Shown here piece by piece: positions 45,027 through 55,024 of a stretch of DNA of 64,000 nt. The notes beneath the pieces are model-generated. The model was not told the origin of the DNA and made no database searches. It was given only the letters and a program-made list of their open reading frames with translations. The position numbers and the translations under genes are program-made. Source of the stretch: Myroides pelagicus (GTDB taxonomy: Bacteria; Bacteroidota; Bacteroidia; Flavobacteriales; Flavobacteriaceae); assembly GCF_009711055.1 (NCBI RefSeq), contig NZ_WMJY01000003.1:87008-151007 (forward strand), read 5' to 3'. How positions within the stretch are numbered: position 1 is the stretch's first letter; each line of letters starts with the position of its first letter.

Positions 45027-48000
45027 CTAGAATTTAAATTTAACATTCATTCCATAAGTTCTTGTAGAAGGCAAAGAAGCCCCTTCAATTGCTTGGATAT
45101 TTCCACTTCCATAAGAAGCCATTTCAGGATCCATACCTTTCCAGTCTAAGCCCCAAGTAAATAAATTACGAGCATATGCTGATAAAGTAATTCCTTTGAA
45201 TGGTCCAATCCATTTTTTAGGTAAATCATACCCCAAACTAACTTCTCTCAATTTTACGTAGTCAGCATCAAAAACGTTCTGAGCATCTACTCCACCATAG
45301 TGTGCTTGCGCCCAATCTTGACCAGACACTACTACATCATTCTTAGTACCATCTTCTTTCACTCCGTCTAAAATCAAACCTTCTTCACGTATATTATTAG
45401 CAGCAGATGCTTCTAACATACCTGAATACATACCAAACATATGAGATGTAGAGAAGTACTTACCACCTTTTTGCATATCAATTAACACACCTAAGTTGAA
45501 GTTTTTATATCTAAAACTATTGCGAATACCCATATTGTAGTCCGGTAAATAAGATCCTAAAGCTTGAATTCCAGTAGCCTTGTACAGACCATTTTCACCT
45601 ATAATCTTATTTCCATTAGCATCTCTTTGATAGTCTGTACCATAAATCTGACCATAAGTCTCGCCAATTTTCCCTTGTAAAGAAACTTGGAAAGGAGCTC
45701 TAGTTATTTCTACAGACTCAACTCCATCTGCTAATCTTGTCAGCTCATTTTTATTTTTAGCGAAGTTCCAAGAAATATCCCATGAGAAATCTTCTGTACG
45801 TATTGGCGCTAAATTTATTGTAGCCTCGATACCCTTATTCTTCATATCTCCAGCATTCATCCAACGATAAGCATAACCTGTACCTGCATCATATTGTACA
45901 CGAGTAATCAAGTCTTTTGTATCAATTTGATAATAAGACACTTCAAATCCTACTCTATTTTGTAAGAATGCAGCCTCTAAACCGATTTCTTTCGTAGTCA
46001 TCATTTCAGGCTTTAAATCTGGATTATTAGCTGTAGCGCTTAATGAATACACAGGATCTCCTAAGAATGGATTATCTATATTGTAATAATCAGCAGTTCT
46101 ATAAGCCTCTGTATCATTACCTACTTGAGCCCATCCTAATCTCAACTTACCAAAACTTAACCAATCAAGCTCTGGAGTAAGTTGCGAGAAAATAAATGTT
46201 CCTGTAACAGAAGGGTAAGTTACTGATTTCTTTACTGTAGAAAACCAATCTGTACGACCAGTAGCTTCTAAGAATAAAAACTCTTTATAGTTAACTGAAA
46301 CAGATCCAAAGATACTGTTCGTTCTAGAGTGTGTTTTATTATTACTTGCTTTCGCTGGAGCTGCACTATTTGATAAATTATAAAGATCTGGTAAAATAAG
46401 TCCTCCTACAGAAGTACCAAATACATAATCTCTACGCTTTTCGCTACGATTAACCCCCACAAAGGCATTCACACCAAAATCACCAAAGTAGTTATCATAG
46501 TGCACACGTCCTTCATAGTTGTACTCAGACACGTTGCGCTTCATAATTGAATATTTAGATTCAGCTTGTGAACCTACAGCTACACGCTCTTCAACGTTAA
46601 AACTATAGCGATCACCGTAAACCGTACCCACAGCATATAAATTATCCGTAAAATTATAAGTCAACTTCACATTACCAAATGTTCTGTTACGAATATCTGT
46701 TGACGTATTTTCATTGATTACCCAATACGGGTTATCAGAATAAGCTGGTGTTCCATCTTCAACAGACTTTCTATTCCAAGAACGTTGAGAACCATCAGAT
46801 TTTTTGTAATTCTTTAATGCTTCGTAGTCTAACTGTCTTTGTCCCCATTGGAAGAACTTTTGAGAAAGAGAGTTATCACCATATCCAACCTCTGGACGAT
46901 TAAATCCTTTCGTATAAACATAGTTGAAATTAGCTTCCGCCTTCAATTTATCACTTAACATTGTAGATGCGCTAAGTGCAAAATTATTACGCTGTAATTT
47001 AGAATTTGGAACAATACCTTCAGTAACATTATTATTGAAGGACATTCTTACATTACTTTCTTTAAATGATTTAGCAATAGATACCGATTGTTTGTGAGAA
47101 ACACCTGTATTAAAGAAATCTCTTACATCATTGCTAGACTTAGACCAAGGCTTAGTTTTTAAATACTCATCAGCAAATTCAGGGTCAAATGCAGACCATG
47201 GTAAGTAAGGTGTACCATCAAACTTTGGCCCCCAGCTTTCATCTACACGATATTCAGCGATATTATACGTTTGACCGTTGATAACAGTTGTTGGTAACGT
47301 AGATGAAGATCCACCACCATAAAGTGTCTGTAGCTCTGGCATGATATAAACATTTTCAAATGTAATACCTGTATTAACTTCGATATCTGTTCTACCGTTT
47401 TTAGCAGATTTAGTAGTATAAAGGATAACCCCATTACCTCCTCTATTTCCGTAAAGAGCAGAAGCAGGTCCTCCCTTAAGTACAGTTACTGACTCAATAT
47501 CATCTGGGTTGATATCTGCAGAGGTATCTCCATAATCTCGACCCCCAGCTCCTCTTTGCATATCAGTATCACCGAAGTTTGAGTTATCTAAAGGCACTCC
47601 ATCAATTACGATTAATGGTTGATTGTTACCTGTAACAGACTTAATACCACGCAATACAATACGGTTAGATCCACCCATAGAAGACGGAGCAGTCACTTGC
47701 AAACCAGCAACGTTACCAGATAATGCATTAACCGCATTACTTTGTCCAGCACTAGAAAGATTATCTCCTTTTACTTCTTGAGAAGAATAACCTAATTTCT
47801 TTTTGTCACGCTTAATACCTAAAGCTGTTACTACAACTTCATCAAGCATAGCATCATCTGTAGTCATCAATACATTGTGTGTAGCAGCGCTACCAACAGT
47901 GTAAACTACATCTTTCATTCCAATAAACGAGAAAACAACTTTATCACCTGCTTTCACATTTAAGGAATAGTTTCCGTCAAGGTCTGTTTGAGTTCCCTCA

Positions 48001-48146
48001 GAAGTACCTTGTAAAATCACAGAAACACCCGGCAATGGTAATCCTGACTCAGATACGACCCCAGTTAAAGTCTTGCTTTGAGCAAAACCAACTTGAACGC
48101 ACAAAGTAAGGACACACATAAAAATCCAATTTAACTTTGATTTCAT
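45027..48146 (-). CDS. SusC-like TonB-linked transporter, array pair 1
   Basis: This 1039-residue transporter has signal peptide MKSKLNWIFMCVLTLCVQVG ending FAQ. The carboxypeptidase-like domain is SKTLTGVVSESGLPLPGVSV and following (about 24-105). The plug has VVVTALGIKRDKKKLGYSSQ, VLRGIKSVTGNNQPLIVIDG and DDIESVTVLKGGPASALYGN, and the C-terminus is GMNVKFKF. The ALGIKR..KKLGYS plug type is shared with the isolated SusC at 10603-13845 but not with the other three array members. The promoter/leader resembles those of SusC-2 and SusC-4. Confidence 0.92.
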   Translation of the reverse strand: MKSKLNWIFMCVLTLCVQVGFAQSKTLTGVVSESGLPLPGVSVILQGTSEGTQTDLDGNYSLNVKAGDKVVFSFIGMKDVVYTVGSAATHNVLMTTDDAMLDEVVVTALGIKRDKKKLGYSSQEVKGDNLSSAGQSNAVNALSGNVAGLQVTAPSSMGGSNRIVLRGIKSVTGNNQPLIVIDGVPLDNSNFGDTDMQRGAGGRDYGDTSADINPDDIESVTVLKGGPASALYGNRGGNGVILYTTKSAKNGRTDIEVNTGITFENVYIMPELQTLYGGGSSSTLPTTVINGQTYNIAEYRVDESWGPKFDGTPYLPWSAFDPEFADEYLKTKPWSKSSNDVRDFFNTGVSHKQSVSIAKSFKESNVRMSFNNNVTEGIVPNSKLQRNNFALSASTMLSDKLKAEANFNYVYTKGFNRPEVGYGDNSLSQKFFQWGQRQLDYEALKNYKKSDGSQRSWNRKSVEDGTPAYSDNPYWVINENTSTDIRNRTFGNVKLTYNFTDNLYAVGTVYGDRYSFNVEERVAVGSQAESKYSIMKRNVSEYNYEGRVHYDNYFGDFGVNAFVGVNRSEKRRDYVFGTSVGGLILPDLYNLSNSAAPAKASNNKTHSRTNSIFGSVSVNYKEFLFLEATGRTDWFSTVKKSVTYPSVTGTFIFSQLTPELDWLSFGKLRLGWAQVGNDTEAYRTADYYNIDNPFLGDPVYSLSATANNPDLKPEMMTTKEIGLEAAFLQNRVGFEVSYYQIDTKDLITRVQYDAGTGYAYRWMNAGDMKNKGIEATINLAPIRTEDFSWDISWNFAKNKNELTRLADGVESVEITRAPFQVSLQGKIGETYGQIYGTDYQRDANGNKIIGENGLYKATGIQALGSYLPDYNMGIRNSFRYKNFNLGVLIDMQKGGKYFSTSHMFGMYSGMLEASAANNIREEGLILDGVKEDGTKNDVVVSGQDWAQAHYGGVDAQNVFDADYVKLREVSLGYDLPKKWIGPFKGITLSAYARNLFTWGLDWKGMDPEMASYGSGNIQAIEGASLPSTRTYGMNVKFKF

Positions 48147-48154
48147 TATATAAT

Positions 48155-48181
48155 TATTGATTAGTTAGTGAAACAAACCTA
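48155..48181 (-). promoter_or_regulatory. Promoter/leader cassette of SusC-1
   Basis: Minus strand: -7 element TAGGTTTG (48174-48181), then TTTC, then the leader ACTAACTAATCAAT (48156-48169), about 10 nt before the ATG. The same arrangement precedes SusC-2 and SusC-4. Confidence 0.65.
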
Positions 48182-48410
48182 ATAAAAAAAAATCAAATAT
48201 TTAAGTTTTAATTAAGAAAAAATACTTTTACAAGTAACAAATAACCAACACAAGTAACTAAAAACAACATACAACACAAATAAACAAACCTAAAACAACA
48301 CAAATAATAAAAATTAAAAACAAAAATAAGTATTCGAAACTTAAATTATTAACACTTCAAAACTAAGCGATAAAGACTATTACATTCTTAAAAGAGACAA
48401 TTGTTTATAC
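48182..48410 (-). other. Intergenic spacer between array pairs 2 and 1
   Basis: Together with the adjoining promoter and terminator this makes a 325-bp gap. It is extremely A-rich with no reading frame or further repeat that I can support. Confidence 0.5.
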
Positions 48411-48448
48411 TCAAAAAAAAAAGGACTGTCTTCGTGAGACAGTCCCTT
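48411..48448 (-). terminator. Terminator after SusC/SusD pair 2
   Basis: GGACTGTCT and AGACAGTCC (48423-48445) form a 9-bp stem with a 5-nt loop. On the minus strand a run of ten T residues follows. It is 23 bp beyond the SusD-2 stop. Confidence 0.85.
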
Positions 48449-48471
48449 CATATGAATAATTATTATATAAA

Positions 48472-49986
48472 CTAATTATTGTATACAGGATTATTTAAAA
48501 GCTCTAACTGAGGAACTTTAAAAGTTAAATCAGGGTTATTACTATCAAAACTCTGGTTAGCATGATATAAATGATTAGAACCGTAATTAAACTTAGCATT
48601 ATTACGTTTTATAGCAGCATACACTTTTCCTTCTCCCCAGAACTCAATTCGAGTTTGTTTCAAAATCTCATCTTTCAAAGCTTGTCCACTAAGTGCATCG
48701 ATATAAGTGACATCATCTAAACGAATTTCTAAGAACTTCTTCAATATAGTTTTTGCCTCACCTTCATTTCCACTTCTAGCATTAACTTCTGCATTTAAAA
48801 GATACATTTCTTCTATACGCATAAATACATAATCAGACTCAATAATACGCATTCCTTGAAAGTATTTACCAAGACTAGCGTAGAATTTATTAACCGGAAG
48901 AATTGCTCTCTCTCCAAACTCAGCTAATTCACCAGATGCATCAGTAATTTTATTAACTTCAAACTGATTTTTACGCACATCGTTAGCAGGAATTGATTCA
49001 TACAATTCTTTATTCATTCCTTTTGTATCACCAACAGATGCATAGCTATAAGTAAATACATCAATTTGACCCCACCATGAAATAAGATCTAAACTGTTTT
49101 CAGTAGTTAATGGCGCTGCCCATAACCAGTTAGGGTTCGACGCTATTTTGTTAAAACCTCCTAGTAAAACTTCTTTAGAAGCTAAATTAGCTCCACTATT
49201 ATCAATTACATTCTTAGACAATTCTGCTGCTTTAACTAATGCATCAGGTGTACCTTTTGCAGCTAAAACATAAGCGTAAATACTCTGAGCAACAGGATAG
49301 GTAACATTAACACCTTTGGCAGTACTACCAGACTCTTCATATAATTTTAATGCAGAAGCCAGATCCTCCTCCATTAATTCAAATACTTCTTGTGTCGGTT
49401 TAGCAGGCATATTTGATAAACTAGCCTCTTTATAGACCGGCAATACCTTTTCATTTGCTGCATAACCTTGTGTATATAGCATCACTAAATTATAATAAAA
49501 GTAAGCTCTTAATGATTTAGCTTCTGCTAATACTTTTTTATCTTCATTTGTCAAACTTCCTGTTTCTTCTTTTACTGCATATGAAGATATTACATTATTT
49601 GCTCCACGAACCATGGTATAGTAAAATCTCCAAGGCACTAAAGTTTCAGGACTAGTAAAATCTCTTACATCAGTCAAATCTGCAATTCCAGAATACCAAC
49701 CATATGTAGCTTTATTAAGATTCATATCTCCCGATAACATATCTGTATATACATCAATACCTTTTTGACCAAAATCATCGTGCTTTGTTGTTCTTGCTGC
49801 TTTAGCTTTTACATTCAAAGCATACAATCCATTTAAAGTCGCAACAGCTAAATGCGGTGAATTCTCAGACACCCCGTCAATATCAGTTTTTGAAATAAAC
49901 TCTGTTGGCTGTTTTTCTAAATAATCTTTTGAACACGCTCCAAACAACATTCCAGCTGCTAAAGCTATCATTAATACTTTTTTCAT
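48472..49986 (-). CDS. SusD-like lipoprotein, array pair 2
   Basis: This 504-residue lipoprotein has signal peptide MKKVLMIALAAGMLFGACS with the lipidated Cys. The mature start is SKDYLEKQPTEFIS, typical of the main SusD/RagB family. SLRAYFYYNLVMLYTQGY near residue 145 is the conserved SusD helix, and SDYVFMRIEEMYLLNAEVNA and EFWGEGKVYAAIKR complete the fold. An ATG at 49998 overlapping the SusC-2 stop codon would add four residues. I prefer 49986 because it gives a clean signal peptide and a gap of 11 bp, similar to the other pairs. Confidence 0.88.
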   Translation of the reverse strand: MKKVLMIALAAGMLFGACSKDYLEKQPTEFISKTDIDGVSENSPHLAVATLNGLYALNVKAKAARTTKHDDFGQKGIDVYTDMLSGDMNLNKATYGWYSGIADLTDVRDFTSPETLVPWRFYYTMVRGANNVISSYAVKEETGSLTNEDKKVLAEAKSLRAYFYYNLVMLYTQGYAANEKVLPVYKEASLSNMPAKPTQEVFELMEEDLASALKLYEESGSTAKGVNVTYPVAQSIYAYVLAAKGTPDALVKAAELSKNVIDNSGANLASKEVLLGGFNKIASNPNWLWAAPLTTENSLDLISWWGQIDVFTYSYASVGDTKGMNKELYESIPANDVRKNQFEVNKITDASGELAEFGERAILPVNKFYASLGKYFQGMRIIESDYVFMRIEEMYLLNAEVNARSGNEGEAKTILKKFLEIRLDDVTYIDALSGQALKDEILKQTRIEFWGEGKVYAAIKRNNAKFNYGSNHLYHANQSFDSNNPDLTFKVPQLELLNNPVYNN

Positions 49987-49997
49987 GTCGTAATTCA

Positions 49998-52900
49998 TTA
50001 AAATTTAACTTTAACACCTCCTGTAACAGTAGTAATTGGAGTATAATTATACGTACTCGATGATCCAAACTCAGAAATTGCAGGATTAAATCCATCGCGT
50101 TTTGTAAACAAGAATAAATTATCTCCAGAAACATAAAAACTAACAGATGACAATCCTAATTGATCAATAAATGTCTTAGGTAGATTATATCCTAAACGAA
50201 TATTATTAATACTTAAATAATCTGATTTTGTTAAGAATCTAGTTGAAGTTCCATTTGTATTTACATCAGCATTACTAGATATACGAGGTACATCTGTTAC
50301 ATCTCCTGGTTTCTGCCAACGATTTGCGATGTCAGTATGCCAGTTATTACTTCCCACTTGTCTATTCCCCATTAACCCAGCGTAAGTATAGTCATAAGCG
50401 TAACCACCTAAGCTATATAATGCTTGGATAGAAAATTCCCAACCTTTATATCCTGCGTTAAGGTTAATACCTCCTCTTAACTTAGGAATTGCCGACTTAC
50501 CAACATATTGTAAAGTTGCATCTGCATAATTATAAGTTGTCTCTTTCGTTAATTTATCTGCCATTTCAGGGTTTTGGTCTAAGAAATCAACTAAAGACCC
50601 TACGTGCTTAGTATTACCTGCAGCATCAGTATAAGTATAAGTATACCATTGTGCTTGACCAGTTTGAGAATCAACTCCTGCCCATTCTCTCATATAAAAA
50701 TCCCCAATAGAATGACCTACTGAACGCCCGTATATACCACTAATATCAATCACTTTTTCAATTCCAGTTGACGGATCGATAGGCATTTTTTTCAATTCAT
50801 TCTTTAAATACTCACCATTAACTGATAAATCAATGAAAGCATCTTCTTTTTGCAATAAATGTGCAGTAACATTAAACTCTAAACCTTGATTTCTCAATTG
50901 ACCATCATTTACAGTTAATGCATCATATCCAGCCGAAGGACCAACTTTTCTTGAGAAAATAAGGTCATCAGTATTTTTCAAATAATAATCAACCGATACA
51001 TCTAAGAATCTCTTCAAACTAATATCAGCCCCTACTTGAAACATTTTAGATTTCTCCCATGTCAACGCAGGGTTACCCACAAAGATTTCGTAAATCGCTA
51101 AACTACCTCCATAAGTAGATACTTCCCATAAATTTTCCCCAGGATAATAAGCACTTTGATTTACACCATTAATACTAGCATAAGAAGACTGATCTCCTGT
51201 TAGACCATAACTCGCTTTTAATTTTAAATGAGAAATCAAGTCTTGTTTTAACATAAAATCTTCTCTACTAGCTACCCATGATAGACCTACTGAGCCAAAT
51301 GTACCCCATTTATTATCTCTAAAACGAGAAGAACCATCACGTCTAACTGTACCAGACAAGAAATATTTACCTGCGTAATCATAATTTACCTGTGCAAAAT
51401 AACTCTCAATATTATACTCATTCGAATATCCTCCAGGAGGTGTTGATTTTGCACCATTATTCAAGTCTGTGCTATCTGGATCAGCCAAGTCATTTTTACT
51501 GATCATATTATACTTTGCTTCATAAGTACTATTCTCATGAGCTGCTAATACTTCTAAACCATGAGCTCCAAATACATTTTTATAACGTAACATTTTTGTC
51601 CAGTTGTATGTAAACAATTCAGTCGTTACTTTATAAATAGAACCTCCCATAGTTGCTGCAGACCCATAATATCTATTAGATATACGATCTCTTACATTGT
51701 TATAGTATTGACCTCCAATATTTGTTTCGAATGTCAATCCATCGTATAAATCTACAACAAAGTTAGCATTTACAACAACATCGTGCTTTCTTGACTTATC
51801 TTTACCATAGTGTACATCACCTATAGCATTTGTTAAAGCACCAAAACCACGTCCACGACCATAGTCATACTCGTAACCTCCATAAACATCTTTAACCTTT
51901 TTACCATTTTCATCGCGTAAGAATAAAGGATATATTGAAGGAATATTATCTGTAAACCAGAATACACTTCCTGAATCAGAAGTCTGTCCACCATTATTAC
52001 TTTGTGAGAATGTATACCCAACATTCATCTTAGCAGTTAACCAGTCTTTAGGCTTATGTTGCAAATTCAAACGAGCTGTCATTCTTTCGTAATCTGAATT
52101 CACTGAATACCCCTCATCTTTTAAGTATCCCATAGATGTATAATAAGAAGTCTTATCTGCAGAACCTCCCATTGTCAAACTAGCTTCTGTACGATTTGAC
52201 GATTGAAAAGCATGATCTTCCCAATTCTCAGGATTATACTTACGTGTTACTCCTTGACGAACTTGACCTGTAGCAGGATCAATTAATTCAGCACCATTTG
52301 CTACATTCCACATATTGTAATTAGCATTGATACCATAATCTCCATTGAAAAGATTTTTATCAGCCCAAGCACGTGCCTGCTCATCAGTAAAGCCTCCTTT
52401 TATTTTTCCATAATTACGTAATCCTTCATGTGAATACGCAATATACTCTTCAGGAGATTTAATCGTACTATATCTAGGTAAAGCTCTCCAGTTAACACCT
52501 GTTTTTGCTTCTACTTGAATAAAAGAGTCACTTCCTTTACCAGATTTCGTATTAATAATAACAACACCATTTGCTCCACGAGAACCATAGATAGCAGTTG
52601 CAGTTGCATCTTTTAACACGTTCATACTTTCAATATCAGATGGGTTAATTGAACTAATATTACCTAAATAAGGAACACCATCTACAATATATAAAGGACT
52701 TCTGTTACCATTTACAGAACCAAATCCTCTAATACGTACTGTTGGCTCTGAACCCGGTTGTCCACTTGTACTGATTACACGTACACCAGCTGCCTCTCCA
52801 GATAGAGCTGCTACTGCGTTAGAAACACTTTTCTTTTCAATTTGTTTTGAATCTACTTGTGAAACCGACCCTGTAAATGCATCTTTCGTTGCAGTACCAT

Positions 52901-53228
52901 ATCCTACGACAATAACTTCATCTAACAAGTTACTCTCATCTGCAGCCATAGTCACATTATGTGATGCAGCTGCACCTACTTTATATTTAACATCCTGCAT
53001 TCCGATAAAAGAGAAAACAAGTGTTTGTCCTTGTTTTACTTTAATCGAATACTTTCCGTCTAAATCCGTTTGTGTACCGAATTGAGTCCCCTCAATCACA
53101 ACGGATACCCCAGGAAGCGTTAAGCCACCTTCCTGTACAACTCCCGTAAGAGTTTTCTCTTGAGCATATCCTACTTGCACCAATAACACAAGTAAAACAG
53201 TCAAAAACCAATTGTACTTTGATCTCAT
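49998..53228 (-). CDS. SusC-like TonB-linked transporter, array pair 2
   Basis: The start at 53228 gives 1076 residues with signal peptide MRSKYNWFLTVLLVLLVQVG ending YAQ; the open frame extends 17 codons further but lacks any signal there. The carboxypeptidase-like domain (EKTLTGVVQEGGLTLPGVSV and following) differs from that of SusC-3 at only about ten of the first 95 residues. The plug is of the VVGYGTATKDAFTGSV type with IRGFGSVNGNRSPLYIVDG and NVLKDATATAIYGSRGANG, different from its neighbours. The C-terminus is GGVKVKF. The SusD partner follows. Confidence 0.92.
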   Translation of the reverse strand: MRSKYNWFLTVLLVLLVQVGYAQEKTLTGVVQEGGLTLPGVSVVIEGTQFGTQTDLDGKYSIKVKQGQTLVFSFIGMQDVKYKVGAAASHNVTMAADESNLLDEVIVVGYGTATKDAFTGSVSQVDSKQIEKKSVSNAVAALSGEAAGVRVISTSGQPGSEPTVRIRGFGSVNGNRSPLYIVDGVPYLGNISSINPSDIESMNVLKDATATAIYGSRGANGVVIINTKSGKGSDSFIQVEAKTGVNWRALPRYSTIKSPEEYIAYSHEGLRNYGKIKGGFTDEQARAWADKNLFNGDYGINANYNMWNVANGAELIDPATGQVRQGVTRKYNPENWEDHAFQSSNRTEASLTMGGSADKTSYYTSMGYLKDEGYSVNSDYERMTARLNLQHKPKDWLTAKMNVGYTFSQSNNGGQTSDSGSVFWFTDNIPSIYPLFLRDENGKKVKDVYGGYEYDYGRGRGFGALTNAIGDVHYGKDKSRKHDVVVNANFVVDLYDGLTFETNIGGQYYNNVRDRISNRYYGSAATMGGSIYKVTTELFTYNWTKMLRYKNVFGAHGLEVLAAHENSTYEAKYNMISKNDLADPDSTDLNNGAKSTPPGGYSNEYNIESYFAQVNYDYAGKYFLSGTVRRDGSSRFRDNKWGTFGSVGLSWVASREDFMLKQDLISHLKLKASYGLTGDQSSYASINGVNQSAYYPGENLWEVSTYGGSLAIYEIFVGNPALTWEKSKMFQVGADISLKRFLDVSVDYYLKNTDDLIFSRKVGPSAGYDALTVNDGQLRNQGLEFNVTAHLLQKEDAFIDLSVNGEYLKNELKKMPIDPSTGIEKVIDISGIYGRSVGHSIGDFYMREWAGVDSQTGQAQWYTYTYTDAAGNTKHVGSLVDFLDQNPEMADKLTKETTYNYADATLQYVGKSAIPKLRGGINLNAGYKGWEFSIQALYSLGGYAYDYTYAGLMGNRQVGSNNWHTDIANRWQKPGDVTDVPRISSNADVNTNGTSTRFLTKSDYLSINNIRLGYNLPKTFIDQLGLSSVSFYVSGDNLFLFTKRDGFNPAISEFGSSSTYNYTPITTVTGGVKVKF

Positions 53229-53235
53229 CTTAAAA

Positions 53236-53262
53236 TATTGATTAGTTAGTGCAACAAATCTA
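53236..53262 (-). promoter_or_regulatory. Promoter/leader cassette of SusC-2
   Basis: Minus strand: TAGATTTG (53255-53262), then TTGC, then ACTAACTAATCAAT (53237-53250), then about 8 nt to the ATG at 53228. Nearly identical to the cassette of SusC-1. Confidence 0.65.
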
Positions 53263-53487
53263 ACAAAATATTTACACAATTTTTAACCACTATTTACAAA
53301 ACACTTCCTTAACACAAACTAACAACTAACAAAAACACTAACAATTACCAAAATACAATATAATAACTAATTTAATTAACATTATTTACGTAAATAAACT
53401 CAATAAAATATAAACACATAAAACTATCAATACTTAATGTTAAAGTTAATTTATCTTTACACAACCTTAATTATTCTATAACACCTA
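53263..53487 (-). other. Intergenic spacer between array pairs 3 and 2
   Basis: AT-rich spacer within a 312-bp gap. Many ACTAAC/AACACTAAC-like words occur on the plus strand around 53320-53345, but they form no regular repeat. No gene is seen. Confidence 0.5.
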
Positions 53488-53520
53488 ATAAAAAAAGCCA
53501 CCCGATATTGGGTGGCTTTC
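53488..53520 (-). terminator. Terminator after SusC/SusD pair 3
   Basis: AAAGCCACCC (53494-53503) and GGGTGGCTTT (53510-53519) form a perfect 10-bp stem with a 6-nt loop. On the minus strand TTTTTTT follows. It is about 21 bp beyond the SusD-3 stop. Confidence 0.88.
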
Positions 53521-53540
53521 TATACATTAATAAAGTTATC

Positions 53541-55019
53541 CTATTTATAAGCTTGATTCTGTTGAATTTTCGAAACATTAATCTCTGCTTCTGGTATAGG
53601 GAAGGCTAACAATGGATTTCCAAACTCAATAGATTCACCTAAATCATCATTATCGGTAATCTTTGGATTTGAAATACCTTTTCTCCAACGCATCGCATCT
53701 TCAAAACCAAAACCTTCAAACATCATTTCTTTCATACGCAAATCTTGAAGATCCTTCTTTTTTATTGAAGTAAACTGCTTTGGAGTTTCAACTCCATCCT
53801 TAATGGTCACTACACGGCTTCCAACAATTTGATTCATATAGTCTAATGCTTGGCCCATATCACCATTTCCTGCTCCTTCTAAAGTAGCTTCTACATAATT
53901 CAACATCACCTCTTCGATACGTAGCATACGAATATTAGAAGAGCGTACTACATATTTACCTGTATTGCGCAAGGCCTTTGTATCATTTACACCATCTACT
54001 GTTATTACTTTTGCGCGAATATCATTTCCATCAGCAGGATCAAACACTGCCTCTACTGTTGCAGGCAACCATTGAACATCTCCATATCCACCGTTACTAC
54101 CAATACTGTATATATATTGCAAACTATTAGTAAACTGATTATCCGTACCAGACTGTGCTAATTCAAACAACGAGTTCGTCATAATTCCATCTGTTTTATA
54201 TCCATCGATATATCCAGCACGTGGCAAAACTACAACATTACCTCTCGCTTCTATCGCTTGTTCAGCTGCTGCAACCACCAATTCTAATTGACTCTCGTCA
54301 AACTGAGAAAAGAAAAGAGCAATTCTAGATTGCAATCCTAATGCCGCCGCATAATTAATCTTTGCTTTAACTAGACTATTACCTTCTAATCCAGCTTCTT
54401 TTCCTGCTTTTAGATACGCAATACCTTGCTCTAAGTCCGCATAAATAGCTTCCATATTTTCACGAACAGTCATTCGCTTGATTGATTCATCTGCACTATG
54501 CGATAGTGTTTTATAAGGAACACCTAAAGCCGCTAATCCTTCTCCATTTACATATTGCTCTCCGTAAATACGCACTAGGTCGTAATGAGCTAAAGCGCGT
54601 ATTACGTAAGCTTGTCCTTTATAGTAATTATTCTTTTCACTTGTTTCTAAAGCTGCTTCGATAACTTTATTCGCATTCGTAATAGTGCGATAAATTTGCA
54701 ACCAAGTATCTTTGGCGTAAGAATGAGTGGTTTGCAATGCAAAAGCTGATACATTACCAAATCTTCCCGTACGATCTGATGAATATGCATACGGAGCACG
54801 AGCTTCCGAAAAAACAATAATATCTCTTCCGTAATACGTTGAACTAGTCATTCGTGCATAAGCTCCATTCAATGATGCTATCAATTTTTCTGTCGAAGTT
54901 ATAGGCTCATTCCCATCTATATAGTTTGATTGTTCAGAATCAAGAGAGCATGAAGTAAACGTCATTGTCCCTAACCCTAAAAAACCAACAATTGTCAATA
55001 TTCTTAATACTTTTCTCAT
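53541..55019 (-). CDS. SusD-like lipoprotein, array pair 3
   Basis: This 492-residue lipoprotein has signal peptide ending TMTFTSC. The N-terminal segment LIASLNGAYARMTSSTYYGR and the helix YVIRALAHYDLVRIYGEQYV are shared closely with SusD-4 (58430-59926), as is the C-terminal MMFEGFGFEDAMRWRKG region and the final FPIPEAEINVS. The two are therefore paralogues from a pair duplication. It starts 5 bp after SusC-3. The ligand is unknown. Confidence 0.9.
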   Translation of the reverse strand: MRKVLRILTIVGFLGLGTMTFTSCSLDSEQSNYIDGNEPITSTEKLIASLNGAYARMTSSTYYGRDIIVFSEARAPYAYSSDRTGRFGNVSAFALQTTHSYAKDTWLQIYRTITNANKVIEAALETSEKNNYYKGQAYVIRALAHYDLVRIYGEQYVNGEGLAALGVPYKTLSHSADESIKRMTVRENMEAIYADLEQGIAYLKAGKEAGLEGNSLVKAKINYAAALGLQSRIALFFSQFDESQLELVVAAAEQAIEARGNVVVLPRAGYIDGYKTDGIMTNSLFELAQSGTDNQFTNSLQYIYSIGSNGGYGDVQWLPATVEAVFDPADGNDIRAKVITVDGVNDTKALRNTGKYVVRSSNIRMLRIEEVMLNYVEATLEGAGNGDMGQALDYMNQIVGSRVVTIKDGVETPKQFTSIKKKDLQDLRMKEMMFEGFGFEDAMRWRKGISNPKITDNDDLGESIEFGNPLLAFPIPEAEINVSKIQQNQAYK

Positions 55020-55024
55020 TGCTC